Assembly (NCBI GenBank): GCA_025359885.1
Contig: JANYDG010000098.1
Span: forward strand, 1 to 52,763
Reading direction: 5' to 3'
Source: Acidobacteriota bacterium
Lineage (GTDB): Bacteria; Acidobacteriota; Terriglobia; Terriglobales; Acidobacteriaceae
Length of the DNA stretch: 52,763 nt
Positions 43,493 through 52,761 of this stretch are shown piece by piece (the stretch's first letter is position 1; each line of letters starts with the position of its first letter). Below the pieces are notes generated by a model. It did no database searches. It was given only the letters and a program-made list of their open reading frames with translations, and had not been told where the DNA came from. The translations under genes were made by a program, and so were the position numbers.

Positions 43493-44269
43493 ATGGCAAG
43501 CCCAGTCCAAACCGCCGTCTATCCCAGCCTGCATAACCGCGTCGTCGTGGTTACGGGCGGAGCCAGCGGCATTGGCGCAGCCATCGTCACGGCCTTTGCC
43601 CAGCAGCGGGCTCAGGTTGCCTTTCTCGATTTGCAGGACGAGGCGGCTTCCAAGCTCGTTGACCAACTCACGGCTGAGGGTTTCCGCACCCCCGCCTTCT
43701 TCCACTGCGACCTGACCGACGTTGACGCCATCCAGGCGGTGTGCCGGGAAATTCTCAATCAGTTTGGAGCCGTGGACGTGCTCGTCAACAACGCAGGCAA
43801 CGACACCCGCCACTCCGTCGAATCGGTAACGCCAGCCTTCTGGGACCACACCATGGCGACGAATCTGCGGCATCAGTTCTTCATGGCCCAGGCGGTGATT
43901 CCGGCGATGAAGCAGGCGGCGCGCGGGTCAATCATCAATATGAGCTCGATCTGCTGGACGATTCCATCGACCGGATTGCCGGTATACGTCACGGCAAAGG
44001 CGGCGGTCGTAGGACTTACACGAACGCTCTCCCACGAGCTTGGTCCGGATAACATCCGCGTCAACTGCGTCATGCCGGGAGCTATTCTGACGGAGAGGCA
44101 AAAGCAGTTGTGGTTTACCCCGGAGTATGAGGCTGTTATCCTCGCCGGGCAAGCGCTGAAACGCATGATCATGCCTGAGGAAGTAGCCCGCCTGGTTCTC
44201 TTTCTTGCTGCCGATGACAGCTCGGCAATAACCAACCAGAGCTATGTCATCGACGGTGGCTGGGTTTAG
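43493..44269 (+). CDS. short-chain dehydrogenase, sugar 1-dehydrogenase (XylB-like)
   Basis: A 258-residue NAD(P)-dependent SDR. Cofactor binding is at TGGASGIG (21-28), the structural NNAG is at 99-102, and the catalytic set is Ser152, Tyr165 and Lys169 (VYVTAK). Blocks NLRHQFFMAQAVIPAMK, ELGPDNIRVNCVMPGAI, WFTPEYEA and YVIDGGWV closely recall Caulobacter XylB and related aldose 1-dehydrogenases, from memory of that sequence. A role oxidising a pentose or deoxyhexose to its lactone would feed the FAH-family hydrolase and lactate dehydrogenase next door. GAGGA lies eight bases before the ATG. The stop TAG is formed with the TA flanking the second 112-bp element. Confidence 0.85.
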   Translation: MASPVQTAVYPSLHNRVVVVTGGASGIGAAIVTAFAQQRAQVAFLDLQDEAASKLVDQLTAEGFRTPAFFHCDLTDVDAIQAVCREILNQFGAVDVLVNNAGNDTRHSVESVTPAFWDHTMATNLRHQFFMAQAVIPAMKQAARGSIINMSSICWTIPSTGLPVYVTAKAAVVGLTRTLSHELGPDNIRVNCVMPGAILTERQKQLWFTPEYEAVILAGQALKRMIMPEEVARLVLFLAADDSSAITNQSYVIDGGWV

Positions 44270-44380
44270 AGCATTTTCAGGAATACTGTGAAGTGTCCAG
44301 CTTTCGCGAGGATGGATTTTTCTTGATGAAAAATCCAGTTAGCGGCGCGGCCTCCCTTTATACCACTCCTGAAAATGCTT
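44269..44380 (+). mobile_element. 112-bp MITE-like palindromic element, copy 2
   Basis: Same length and structure as the element at 331-442 but inverted, with about 11 mismatches. TA flanks it at 44267-44268 and 44381-44382. The central hairpin TGGATTTTTC/GAAAAATCCA is fully conserved, while the differences lie in the regions between hairpin and ends; three or more of them are C/T changes. The left end supplies the G of the SDR stop codon TAG, and the right end supplies the last A of the cysA stop codon TAA on the other strand. Confidence 0.8.
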
Positions 44381-45450
44381 TAGATTGAGTAATCCTCGAC
44401 AAATCTTCGCAGGTTGCTCGGTGATACAAATACTTCGTCGCCCTGCTTAAGTTCGAGCTCAACAAACTGTGTACGCTCAATCTCTGCCTCGATCATGGCT
44501 TCGGTTTCAATATCCTGTAACTCCAGCTTGACCTTGGGGCCCACGCCGTAGATATGAAGCAGGCGCGCATGCACAGTAGCAGCGCCGCCACTTTCCCGGC
44601 TGATGTTAATCTCGTACGGCCGCGCGTAGCCCAGAGTTGACCCGTCCACCACAGGTGTACTCTCCTGTGACTCGCTATCCATCGTGCTGATGCGCACGCG
44701 GCCCCGGTCGACTCGGCCATGAAACAAGTTCACATTACCCAGGAAGTTATAGACAAACGCATTCGCGGGATTGTCGTAGACCTCCTGCGGAGTGCCTATC
44801 TGCTCCAGCTTGCCGTGGTTGAGCACCGCCACGCGGTCGGCTACTTCGAGGGCTTCTTCCTGGTCGTGGGTCACAAACACGCTGGCAATGTGAATCTCGT
44901 CATGCAGCCGCCGCAGCCACCGCCGCAGCTCCTTGCGCACCTTGGCGTCGAGCGCGCCAAAGGGCTCGTCCAGCAGTAAGAGGGTTGGCTCTACCGCCAA
45001 TGCCCGTGCCAGTGCAATGCGCTGCCGCTGCCCGCCCGAGAGCTGGTTGGGGAAGTGCTTCTCGTGCTTTTCCAACTGCACCAGGGCGAGCAGTTGCATT
45101 ACCTTGTCACGGATGTCGCTTTTTGACAGCCGATGCTGGCGCGGACGGACGCGCAGCCCAAATGCGATGTTTTCGAAGATGGTCATGTGGCGGAAGAGCG
45201 CATAGTGCTGAAAGACAAAGCCTACCCGCCGCCGCGCCGCATCGTGTTTGGTCGCGTCTTCATTATTGAGCAGAATCGAGCCGCTGTCGGGAAATTCAAG
45301 CCCTGCAATCATGCGCAGCAACGTCGTTTTGCCCGACCCTGAAGGCCCCAGCAACGCCAGCAATTCGCCTCCGCCCACCTGCAGGCTCACGTCATCGACA
45401 GCGGTAAACGCGCCAAAGCGCTTCGTGATGTTCCGAACCTCGATGCTCAT
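44380..45450 (-). CDS. cysA: sulfate/thiosulfate ABC transporter ATP-binding protein
   Basis: A 356-residue ATPase. Walker A is GPSGSGKTT (35-43), the signature is [15 protein letters not shown], Walker B is [12 protein letters not shown], and the switch His is in [12 protein letters not shown]-terminal TOBE-like regulatory domain follows. It powers sulfate or thiosulfate import through the CysT/CysW channel. Its ATG overlaps the stop of cysW by four bases. The stop TAA is shared with the 112-bp element, which therefore ends the operon. Confidence 0.94.
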   Translation of the reverse strand: MSIEVRNITKRFGAFTAVDDVSLQVGGGELLALLGPSGSGKTTLLRMIAGLEFPDSGSILLNNEDATKHDAARRRVGFVFQHYALFRHMTIFENIAFGLRVRPRQHRLSKSDIRDKVMQLLALVQLEKHEKHFPNQLSGGQRQRIALARALAVEPTLLLLDEPFGALDAKVRKELRRWLRRLHDEIHIASVFVTHDQEEALEVADRVAVLNHGKLEQIGTPQEVYDNPANAFVYNFLGNVNLFHGRVDRGRVRISTMDSESQESTPVVDGSTLGYARPYEINISRESGGAATVHARLLHIYGVGPKVKLELQDIETEAMIEAEIERTQFVELELKQGDEVFVSPSNLRRFVEDYSI

Positions 45451-46310
45451 GCTTTTTCTCCGCGTCTGCCTGTCTTATCTTCGATAATTTTTTTGACCGC
45501 CAAAGTCACGACCGCCACCAGGCTCAGCAGTGAAGCCACCGCAAACGCCGCCGCAAAGTTGTATTCGTTGTAGAGAATCTCAACATGCAGGGGCAGCGTG
45601 TTCGTTTCGCCGCGAATATGCCCGGAAACCACCGATACCGCGCCAAACTCGCCCATGGCGCGCGCACTGCACAGGATTACCCCGTAGAGCAGGCTCCAGC
45701 GAATGTTGGGCAGAGTAATCGAGAAAAACATGCGCCACGGGCTCGCACCCAGCACCAGAGCGGCCTCTTCTTCTTCTGTCCCCTGCGCCTGCATGAAGGG
45801 AATCAGCTCGCGCGCAACAAACGGGAAGGTCACAAAGATTGTCGCCAGCACAATCCCTGGCACTGCAAAGAGGATTTGGATATTGTGGTCGTCAAGCCAG
45901 GTTCCAAACCAGCCATGCAGGCCAAAGAGCAGCACAAAAATCAGGCCGGCTACGACAGGAGAAACCGCCAGCGGCAGATCGATCAGGCTGATCAACAGGT
46001 TCTTGCCTTTGAAAGAGAACCGCGAAATCGCCCAGGCAGCGGCCAGGCCAAAGAGCAGGTTCATAGTGAGGGCAATGCCTGAAGCGGTCAGCGTAAGGCG
46101 GATTGCAGAGAGTGCATCGGGGTCGCGAATGGAATCCAGATAGACTTGCCACCCTTTGGCGAATGCTTCGACGAAGACGCTGGCCAGGGGCAGGACGAGC
46201 ACCACCAGCATGAAGGTCAGTGCAAGGGCGATGAGCGGCCATTTGACCCACGGCGCGTCGCCTGCCCTGACGGAGCCTTTGCGGCGCGTTGTCTGCGGAG
46301 CCGTGATCAT
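45447..46310 (-). CDS. cysW: sulfate ABC transporter permease CysW
   Basis: A 287-residue inner-membrane permease with six helices. [25 protein letters not shown] is its EAA loop and [26 protein letters not shown] is a block highly typical of CysW. A Lys/Arg-rich N-terminal tail precedes the first helix. The ATG overlaps the stop of cysT by four bases, and its stop overlaps cysA in the same way, so the three are translated as a coupled set. Confidence 0.94.
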   Translation of the reverse strand: MITAPQTTRRKGSVRAGDAPWVKWPLIALALTFMLVVLVLPLASVFVEAFAKGWQVYLDSIRDPDALSAIRLTLTASGIALTMNLLFGLAAAWAISRFSFKGKNLLISLIDLPLAVSPVVAGLIFVLLFGLHGWFGTWLDDHNIQILFAVPGIVLATIFVTFPFVARELIPFMQAQGTEEEEAALVLGASPWRMFFSITLPNIRWSLLYGVILCSARAMGEFGAVSVVSGHIRGETNTLPLHVEILYNEYNFAAAFAVASLLSLVAVVTLAVKKIIEDKTGRRGEKA

Positions 46311-47224
46311 GCGTCTTCTCCCTTGCCGCGCAGGCCAGCCTGCAAGCCATTGATGACCAGCAAGAGCACGAAGGAGCTGACGAGCATCACCGAGGCGATT
46401 GCGGTCGCGCCTGGAACATCAAACTGCTGCAGTTTACTGACAATCAACAGTGGCGTGATTTCGGTGCGCATCGGCATATTTCCAGAGATGAAGACGACGG
46501 AGCCGTATTCACCGAGCGCCCGCGCAAAGGCCAGGGTAAAGCCAGTGAGAAGGGCGGGAAAGACTGCGGGAAAAATGATGCGGGTGAAGGTCTGCCAGCT
46601 GTTCGCTCCAAGGCTGGCGGCGGCCTCTTCGACATCGCGGCCGAGGTCTTCGATGACCGGCTGCACGCTCCGAACAACGAAGGGAAGGCCGATGAAGCTC
46701 AGTGCGACAACGATGCCCAAAGGGGTGAAAACCACATGGATTCCGTGGGGTTCAAGGTATTGTCCGAGCCAGCCGTTGGGGGCATAAAGTGAGGTCAGCG
46801 CGATGCCCGCTACCGCCGTAGGCAATGCGAAGGGCAGATCAACCAGGGCGTCTGCGATGCGCTTGCCAGGGAAGCTGTAGCGCGCCAGCACCCATGCGAT
46901 GAGAAATCCGAAGACCGCGTCGATGGCAGCGCCGGCTAAAGAGACGGAGTAGGTCAATTTATACGAGGCGACCACGCGGGGTGAGGAGACAATTGCCCAG
47001 AACTGCGTCGCGCTGAGCGAAGCCGTCTTGAGAAAGACAGCGCTGAGGGGAATAAGCACGATGAGGCTGAGATATGTCAGCGTGAAGCCAAGGGAAAGGC
47101 CAAAGCCGGGAAGGATGCCCGGTCTTTTGCCGCGCAGGCGAGCAAGCAGACCTGGGCGCTTAGCCTGATTTTTCTGAGGCCGAGCGCCGACACTGTTCCC
47201 CACTCCAATCGACGGTTGCGTCAT
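46307..47224 (-). CDS. cysT: sulfate ABC transporter permease CysT (CysU)
   Basis: A 305-residue permease with the CysT blocks FALPTAVAGIALTSLY, the EAA loop (AASLGANSWQTFTRIIFPAVFP) and FARALGEYGSVVFISGNMPMRTEI. A basic N-terminal tail of about 45 residues is longer than in E. coli. ATG 47224 is used; a TTG two codons earlier opens the frame. It lies ten bases after the stop of the binding-protein gene and forms the channel with CysW. Confidence 0.94.
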   Translation of the reverse strand: MTQPSIGVGNSVGARPQKNQAKRPGLLARLRGKRPGILPGFGLSLGFTLTYLSLIVLIPLSAVFLKTASLSATQFWAIVSSPRVVASYKLTYSVSLAGAAIDAVFGFLIAWVLARYSFPGKRIADALVDLPFALPTAVAGIALTSLYAPNGWLGQYLEPHGIHVVFTPLGIVVALSFIGLPFVVRSVQPVIEDLGRDVEEAAASLGANSWQTFTRIIFPAVFPALLTGFTLAFARALGEYGSVVFISGNMPMRTEITPLLIVSKLQQFDVPGATAIASVMLVSSFVLLLVINGLQAGLRGKGEDA

Positions 47225-47233
47225 GGTCAAATC

Positions 47234-48253
47234 TTACTTCCCATAGATCTGATCGAAGATGCCGCCGTCGGCAAAGTGTGTTTTTTGTGCATTCTGCCAG
47301 CCTCCGAAGACATCCTGAATCGTGAACAGGTTTAGTTTTTGAAACTGCGAAGAGTATTTGGCGGCCACGGCTTTTGATCGGGGGCGATAGTAGTTGCGCG
47401 CAGCGATCTCCTGACCTTCGTCGGAGTAGAGGTATTCAAGATATGCCTTGGCCACCGTGGCGGTGCCACGCTTGTTGGCGACCTTGTCGACGACGGAGAC
47501 GGGCGGCTCGGCCAGGATGCTGCGTGAGGGGATGACGATTTCCAGCTTGTCTTTGCCGAGTTCCTTTACGGCGAGGTAGGCTTCGTTTTCCCAGGCGATG
47601 AGCACGTCGCCGATGCCGCGCTTGGAGAAAGTGGTGGTGGCGCCGCGTGCGCCTGAATCGAGTACGGGAACGTTTTTGTAAAGCTGCGTGACGAATTCGC
47701 GTGCCCTGGCCTGGTCGTTGTGGTTGACGCTGAGGGCATATCCCCATGCGGCGAGATAGTTCCAGCGTGCACCGCCGCTGGTCTTGGGGCTGGGCGTGAT
47801 CACCGAGATGCCGGGCTTGACGAGGTCGTTCCAATCTTTGATGTGCTTGGGGTTTCCGCCGCGCACCAGGAAAACGATCGTCGAGGTGTAAGGCGTGCTG
47901 TTGTTGGGCAGGCGCGATTGCCAGTTGGCCGGGATCTGGCCGCTCTGGCTGATTGCGTCAATGTCATAGGCAAGAGCGAGGGTCACGACATCTGCCTGCA
48001 AGCCATCAATAACTGAATGAGCCTGAGCTCCGGAGCCGCCGTGGGACTGGTTGATGGTGACGTTCTGGCCGGTCTTGGTCTTCCAGTACCGGGCAAAGGC
48101 AGTGTTGTAGTCCTGGTAAAGCTCGCGGGTAGGGTCGTAGGAGACGTTGAGAAGCGTCAGCTTTTGCTGCGCTGAGGTTTGGGCAGCCGTGCCGATGAGG
48201 GCGGCAATGATCAGGGCGAGGGCAGTCAGGCGAAATCCAGTGGTCTTCATCAT
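47234..48253 (-). CDS. sbp: periplasmic sulfate-binding protein
   Basis: A 339-residue protein with a signal peptide (about residues 1-28, ending TSAQ). The mature chain has [66 protein letters not shown] and the [14 protein letters not shown] block, all typical of Sbp/CysP. It captures sulfate or thiosulfate for the CysTWA transporter. Two ATGs lie side by side; AGGAG better suits the second one at 48250. The gene is preceded by the structured leader with a terminator described at 48383-48541, which suggests attenuation control of the operon. Confidence 0.93.
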   Translation of the reverse strand: MMKTTGFRLTALALIIAALIGTAAQTSAQQKLTLLNVSYDPTRELYQDYNTAFARYWKTKTGQNVTINQSHGGSGAQAHSVIDGLQADVVTLALAYDIDAISQSGQIPANWQSRLPNNSTPYTSTIVFLVRGGNPKHIKDWNDLVKPGISVITPSPKTSGGARWNYLAAWGYALSVNHNDQARAREFVTQLYKNVPVLDSGARGATTTFSKRGIGDVLIAWENEAYLAVKELGKDKLEIVIPSRSILAEPPVSVVDKVANKRGTATVAKAYLEYLYSDEGQEIAARNYYRPRSKAVAAKYSSQFQKLNLFTIQDVFGGWQNAQKTHFADGGIFDQIYGK

Positions 48254-48382
48254 TCTCCTGCGCGTACTCTTTCGACGCGCGGCTCTGGGCGTACTGCCGG
48301 GGCAGGTTGCCGGGAAGGGCTGCGGCAGGGGGCTCCGGATTTTGTTCTTCGACGCGTTAACGCTGTAGTGCGGCGCTCCAAG
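48254..48382. other. 129-bp part of the sbp 5' leader downstream of the terminator
   Basis: This part between the terminator and the sbp start has no coding frame that looks real and no second hairpin of note. Together with the structured part, the whole ispG-to-sbp gap is about 360 bases. Confidence 0.4.
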
Positions 48383-48420
48383 AAAAAACCCACCTGCCAG
48401 TGGAACTTCTGGCGGTGGGT
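48383..48420 (-). terminator. intrinsic terminator in the sbp leader
   Basis: The arms ACCCACCGCCAG and CTGGCAGGTGGGT on the minus strand pair over 12 bp with one bulge around an eight-base loop. They are followed by a run of six T (48388-48383). It is about 195 bases past the ispG stop and 130 bases before the sbp start, so it can end readthrough from ispG or act as an attenuator of the sulfate genes. Confidence 0.85.
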
Positions 48421-48541
48421 TCCGATAAGGATGCCAGCTTTTCGCTAGCCTCGCATACTCATTGCCTCACGCCAAAAGACCCGTGCATGGAACACATACA
48501 CAGCCGACAACACATCGAGGTCTTTTGGGCGTTGGAAACCA
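48383..48541 (-). ncRNA. structured leader RNA of the sulfate operon (candidate riboswitch) or small RNA
   Basis: On the minus strand three helices can be drawn. P1 pairs TGGTTTCC (48541-48534) with GGAACCCA (48423-48416), 7 of 8. P2 pairs ACGCCCAAAAGACC (48532-48519) with GGTCTTTTGGCGT (48481-48469), 13 bp with one bulged base. P3 is GCTAGC-GAAAA-GCTGGC (48449-48433). The 3' strand of P1 is also the first strand of a strong intrinsic terminator, so P1 and the terminator exclude each other. This is the layout of a three-way-junction riboswitch that turns the genes on when P1 forms. I recognise no known class in the loops. A promoter-like TATTCT lies at 48557-48552, so an independent small RNA is also possible. 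Confidence 0.5.
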
Positions 48542-48613
48542 TTTCGACTTAAGAATACCATCTGACGCACGGACGATTGAAGCCTGGGGCCGGTTTCATC
48601 GGGCAGGTCTGAA

Positions 48614-49876
48614 CTAAACGACCTCCACCAGCTCTTCGCTCTTGGCGCCCTGACCGTAATGCGAAGTCACGTAGCGATCAAGAATCTGCTGGAACTCCTG
48701 CACGATATTGTCTCCGCGCAGGGTGGTGAAGAGCTTGCCATCGACGTAAACCGGCGCAACGGGATCCTCAAAGGTGCCGGGCAGGCTGATGCCCAGGTTG
48801 GCGTGCTTTGATTCACCGGGGCCGTTGACGATGCAGCCCATGACGGCGAGCTTCAGCTCTTCGACGCCCGGATACTGCCTGCGCCACTCTGGCATCGACG
48901 CACGCAGGTAAGTCTGAATCTGCTCCGCAAGCTCCTGGAAGTAGGTGCTCGTCGTGCGGCCACAGCCGGGGCAGCTGGTCACTTGCGGCATGAAGCTGCG
49001 AATCGACAGCGACTGCAAAATCTGCTGCGCTACGTGGACTTCTTCCGTCCGATCGCCGCCCGGTGCCGGCGTAAGGCTCACACGAATCGTGTCGCCAATG
49101 CCGGCCAGCAGCAGCGGCGCAAGCCCGGCCGCGGATGCCACAATCCCCTTTGCCCCCATGCCTGCTTCGGTCAATCCGAGATGCAGAGCATGGTCGCAGC
49201 GGGATGCCAGCGCGGTGTAGACGTCAATCAGGTCGCGCACTCCAGAAACCTTTGCCGACAAAATAATCTGGTCGCGGCGCAGGCCATAGCGCTCGGCAGC
49301 GGCGGCATTATCCAGCGCCGAAACCACCATTGCCTCCATCATTACGTCGCGCGCGGGCTCGGGACTCGCCTTCTTGCTGTTCGCGTCCATCATTTTGGTG
49401 AGGAGCGCCTGGTCCAGCGAACCCCAGTTCACGCCGATGCGCACCGGCTTCTGGTGCTGAACCGCTACTTCCACCATGGTGCGGAAATTGTCGTCATCCT
49501 TGCGGCCAATCGATACATTGCCGGGATTGATGCGGTATTTTGCCAGCGACTTCGCGCAGGCAGGGAACTTCCGCAGCAGCAGGTGCCCGTTGTAGTGAAA
49601 ATCACCGACAATCGGCACATGAATGCCGCGCTTGGCGAGCCCCTCGACAATGTGAGGCACCGCAGCCGCCGCATCGTCGTTGTTTACCGTGACCCGCACC
49701 AGTTCAGAACCAGCCAGCGCCAGCGCCTGCACCTGTTCAATGGTCGAGGCCACGTCCGCCGTATCCGTGTTGGTCATCGACTGCACGACGACAGGAGCTT
49801 CCCAACCCACCCGCACCGGGCTTGGGCCACTGCCCACCTTTACCGTCACTGACTTCCTGCGATTGATATCCGCCAT
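48614..49876 (-). CDS. ispG: 4-hydroxy-3-methylbut-2-enyl-diphosphate synthase IspG (GcpE)
   Basis: A 420-residue enzyme of the MEP isoprenoid pathway. The TIM-barrel part begins [21 protein letters not shown] and includes [15 protein letters not shown] and [10 protein letters not shown]. The 4Fe-4S domain has SCPGCGRTT and [16 protein letters not shown], which hold the three Cys and the Glu ligand. It reduces MEcPP to HMBPP in the cytoplasm. ATG 49876 is the start; the 62 residues before it in the open frame are not conserved-looking and lack a better start. It is divergent from the serine hydrolase gene across 152 bases. Confidence 0.96.
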   Translation of the reverse strand: MADINRRKSVTVKVGSGPSPVRVGWEAPVVVQSMTNTDTADVASTIEQVQALALAGSELVRVTVNNDDAAAAVPHIVEGLAKRGIHVPIVGDFHYNGHLLLRKFPACAKSLAKYRINPGNVSIGRKDDDNFRTMVEVAVQHQKPVRIGVNWGSLDQALLTKMMDANSKKASPEPARDVMMEAMVVSALDNAAAAERYGLRRDQIILSAKVSGVRDLIDVYTALASRCDHALHLGLTEAGMGAKGIVASAAGLAPLLLAGIGDTIRVSLTPAPGGDRTEEVHVAQQILQSLSIRSFMPQVTSCPGCGRTTSTYFQELAEQIQTYLRASMPEWRRQYPGVEELKLAVMGCIVNGPGESKHANLGISLPGTFEDPVAPVYVDGKLFTTLRGDNIVQEFQQILDRYVTSHYGQGAKSEELVEVV

Positions 49877-50028
49877 GCTCTCTAGTTTAATCGCAACCCC
49901 GTGCCAGATGAAACGCCGGCCTTCGTGCACAAGTAAAGTTCGTCGCAGAAGTTCTGCTTGCCAATCTGCGTCACCTCGGCTAGCCTTATTCAAAATTTGC
50001 CGTCCGCGAAATCGCGCTGGGGAGATGA

Positions 50029-52050
50029 ATGTCGAGAGTGAGCAGTTTTGCCTGGAGTGCAACCCTGTTGGTCGCAGCGCTGTTGGTCGCAGAGCTGGTG
50101 GGTCATGGGCAGGCGGTGAAGACCGCTCCTCAGGCCGACGTCAAGACAGCCCCGGTTTCGACTGCCGCAGTTACCGCCATGAATCCTGCTGCCGGCCACT
50201 CCCTCGAGCCAGCCGATCTCGAAGCCTTCTTCGACGGTATGATACCCCTCCAGCTCGAACGAAGCGACATCGCCGGCGCCTCCGTTCTTGTCATGCAAAA
50301 TGACAAAGTCCTGCTTACCAAGGGCTACGGCCTTGCCGACATCAAATCCAAACGCCCCGTCGATCCGGCGTCCACCATCTTCCGGCTCGCCTCCATCTCC
50401 AAGCTCTTCACATGGATATCGGTCATGCAGCTGGAGGAGCAGGGCAAGCTCAATCTCGATACCGACATCAATCAGTATCTCGACTTTCAGATCCGCCCCG
50501 CGCCGCACTCGATTTCAGACAAGCCGGTCACCTTACGCAATCTGATGACCCACACCGGCGGCTTTGAAGAGTCGGTCACCAACATCATCCTCACCGACCC
50601 GCGCAAAGCCGTCTCGCTCCGTGATGTTCTGATCCAAAACCAGCCCAACCGCATCTTCCCTCCCGGTCAGGTGCCGGCCTACTCCAACTACGGTGTCGGC
50701 CTCGCCAGCTACATTGTGCAGCGCGTCAGCGGCCAGCCATTTGAGCAATATGTCGCGGACCACATCTTCACCCCGCTCGGCATGACGCATTCGACCTTTG
50801 CCCAGCCGCCGCCAAAGGCGCTCGCCAGTCTGCCCTCCGAGGGCTACCGCAGCAGCACTGACAAACCAACCGTCGGCTTTGAAATCTTCAATCCCGTCGG
50901 CGCTGGCGGCATCTCATCGACGGCCAGCGACATGGGCCGATTCGGTCAGGCCCTGCTGCACGGCGGCGAACTGGACGGCAAGCGCATCCTCCGCCCTGAA
51001 ACCCTCGCCCGCATGTGGACCCCTCAGTTCCAGGCCAGCGACAAACTGCCACCCATGTGCATGGGTTTCTATGAAACCTGGTGGAACGGCCTTCGCTGGA
51101 TCGGCCACCAGGGCGATCTTATCGCCTTTCACAGCCTCTTTTACGTCGAACCAAAGCAGAACCTCGTTCTCTTTGTCTCCTATAACTCCGCTGGAGGCGG
51201 TGACCAGCCACGGCCTGAAATTATCCACTTCTTCACCGATCGTTACTTCCCCGGTGCGCCCAAGGCCGACTTTCTCAAAACTGTCCCGGACGAAATGAAG
51301 GGGATCGCAGGCACGTACGTCTCGACCCGCCGCGCCGACAGCACCAAACTTGCACCGGGCAACCTGTTTGGTCAGCGGGCGGTTTCTGTTGATAAAGACG
51401 GCGTTCTTCACCTTGGCGAGGCCAAAGACCTGCGCGGCCACCCAATCAAGTGGAAAGCGATTGGCAAAGACCTCTGGCAGGATCAGGACGGCCAGGCCCG
51501 CCTCTTCGCCATCCGCGACGCCAGCAACAAAGTCATGCGCCTCGCCGTCAACTTTCCCGGAGTGCAGTTTCAGCGCGTCCCGTGGTACGAAAACGGCCGC
51601 TTTGTCCTCTCGGCCGCCGCCGCCAGCCTCCTCGTTCTCTTTGCCGTCATCCTTGCATCGATGGCTCGTGCCGGGCACAGCTTCTTTCTGCGCAGGCGCC
51701 CGCCCCCAGCCCCCGAGCCGGGAACGATCTGGCTAGGCCTGGGTCCGCGCCTGGCTGCCTGCTGGTGGTTCCTGCTGCTCGTCAACATCGGCGGCTATTT
51801 TGCCCTCCAGGGTGACGACCTTCCACCGCCCACGCCGGAATGGTTTATCTGGTTTGACTTGCTCAACATTGCCGTCGGACTGGCCCTCTTCTTAAGCCTG
51901 TTGGCCATCATCTCGGCCATTCGCATCTGGTTCCAGCAACCGCTGCGCACCATCACCAGGGTCAAGTTCACCCTGGTCGGTATCGCCTGCACCCTGCTCA
52001 GCTGGATAGCGATTCACTGGAACCTCATCGGTCCTTCGCACCGCATTTAG
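50029..52050 (+). CDS. class C beta-lactamase-fold serine hydrolase with C-terminal membrane domain
   Basis: A 673-residue protein with an N-terminal signal or anchor ([20 protein letters not shown]). The catalytic domain has the Ser-x-x-Lys motif in [20 protein letters not shown], the YSN motif in [16 protein letters not shown], and a later [11 protein letters not shown] block at the place of the KTG-like third motif (here HQG). A 150-residue middle domain and about four C-terminal helices follow. The HQG variant is common in EstB/FmtA/PBP4*-like esterases and D-aminopeptidases rather than true beta-lactamases. It would act in the periplasm on peptides or esters. The stop TAG overlaps the stop TAA of the convergent GNAT gene by two bases. 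Confidence 0.88.
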   Translation: MSRVSSFAWSATLLVAALLVAELVGHGQAVKTAPQADVKTAPVSTAAVTAMNPAAGHSLEPADLEAFFDGMIPLQLERSDIAGASVLVMQNDKVLLTKGYGLADIKSKRPVDPASTIFRLASISKLFTWISVMQLEEQGKLNLDTDINQYLDFQIRPAPHSISDKPVTLRNLMTHTGGFEESVTNIILTDPRKAVSLRDVLIQNQPNRIFPPGQVPAYSNYGVGLASYIVQRVSGQPFEQYVADHIFTPLGMTHSTFAQPPPKALASLPSEGYRSSTDKPTVGFEIFNPVGAGGISSTASDMGRFGQALLHGGELDGKRILRPETLARMWTPQFQASDKLPPMCMGFYETWWNGLRWIGHQGDLIAFHSLFYVEPKQNLVLFVSYNSAGGGDQPRPEIIHFFTDRYFPGAPKADFLKTVPDEMKGIAGTYVSTRRADSTKLAPGNLFGQRAVSVDKDGVLHLGEAKDLRGHPIKWKAIGKDLWQDQDGQARLFAIRDASNKVMRLAVNFPGVQFQRVPWYENGRFVLSAAAASLLVLFAVILASMARAGHSFFLRRRPPPAPEPGTIWLGLGPRLAACWWFLLLVNIGGYFALQGDDLPPPTPEWFIWFDLLNIAVGLALFLSLLAIISAIRIWFQQPLRTITRVKFTLVGIACTLLSWIAIHWNLIGPSHRI

Positions 52051-52559
52051 GAGAGCGTTTTTTCTAAGTAGCGGACCGTCTTCGCGCCCCCATGGATGGA
52101 AGCCTGGCCGATTTCGACAAAACCAATGTTGGCGTGAAACGCGTCGGATGCGGGGTTCGGCGGATCAACGTTGACCTCGCAAACCACTCGTCGATGACCA
52201 CATCGGATCGCTTCGGCAAACAGATCAAGATAGAGCCGCTTCGCAAGCCCCTTGCCCCGCATCCAGTCTGCAACAATGATGCGGTCAACGTAGACAAATC
52301 GCTCCCGCCGCTGCTTGAACCAGTTGAAGTTGGGGTTGTCGTATGGAGCATCCTGGTCCAGCGCAATCAGCAGCGCACCCGCGCCGTGGTCAAAGCCTCG
52401 TGCGTAAAACGCCATCCCTACCAGAGCAGCCAGGCTCACCGCATCCAGCAGGGAAGTCTCATTGGCATGCGCATTGTTGAGATTCAAAGTAGGAAGCAGG
52501 TTTTGAGATCGGAGGTCTTGAATTTCGTTCACGGGGCACTCCAGATGATTGCTCGACAT
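52047..52559 (-). CDS. GNAT-family N-acetyltransferase
   Basis: A 170-residue protein. The acetyl-CoA loop is recognisable in VDRIIVADWMRGKGLAKRLYLDLF (the R/Q-x-x-G-x-G/A motif as RGKGLA), followed by RRVVCEVNVDPPNPASDAFHANIGFVEIG, the typical C-terminal alpha/beta block. The first 40 residues differ between such proteins. AGAAGG lies seven bases before ATG 52559. The substrate is unknown. The 3' end overlaps that of the serine hydrolase gene. Confidence 0.85.
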   Translation of the reverse strand: MSSNHLECPVNEIQDLRSQNLLPTLNLNNAHANETSLLDAVSLAALVGMAFYARGFDHGAGALLIALDQDAPYDNPNFNWFKQRRERFVYVDRIIVADWMRGKGLAKRLYLDLFAEAIRCGHRRVVCEVNVDPPNPASDAFHANIGFVEIGQASIHGGAKTVRYLEKTLS

Positions 52560-52626
52560 CAAGCTTACCTTCTGCTGGCGTGAGGTTTGCGATAGACTTG
52601 AGCGTGTAGGCGATGCACGGTAGTTG

Positions 52627-52761
52627 GCCCAGTAGCCCAGCTGGCCACTGCCCTGCAAGGGCAGCAAGGAGAGAGCCCTGCGGTTTCCAGAAACCGCTGC
52701 GACGCAGCAAACGATGGCCCTGTAGCTCAGCTGGCCACTGCCCTGTAAAGGGCAGCAAGGA
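52627..52761 (+). repeat. direct repeat of a 45-bp unit with 90-bp period, cut by the window edge
   Basis: Copy A (52627-52670) and copy B (52717-52761) share CAGCTGGCCACTGCCCTG and the following GGGCAGCAAGGA. Each contains a hairpin (CTGCCCT-GCA-AGGGCAG in A; CTGCCC-TGTAAA-GGGCAG in B). Between them is a second perfect hairpin, GCGGTTTC-CA-GAAACCGC. The unit resembles part of a tRNA but cannot fold as one. More copies may follow beyond the window. Confidence 0.6.

Noticed and set aside
48383..48541. Known SAM, SAH, cobalamin, TPP or fluoride riboswitch, SRP RNA or 6S RNA
   Set aside because: None of their conserved blocks could be found by eye; 6S cannot be fully excluded because its sequence is poorly conserved.
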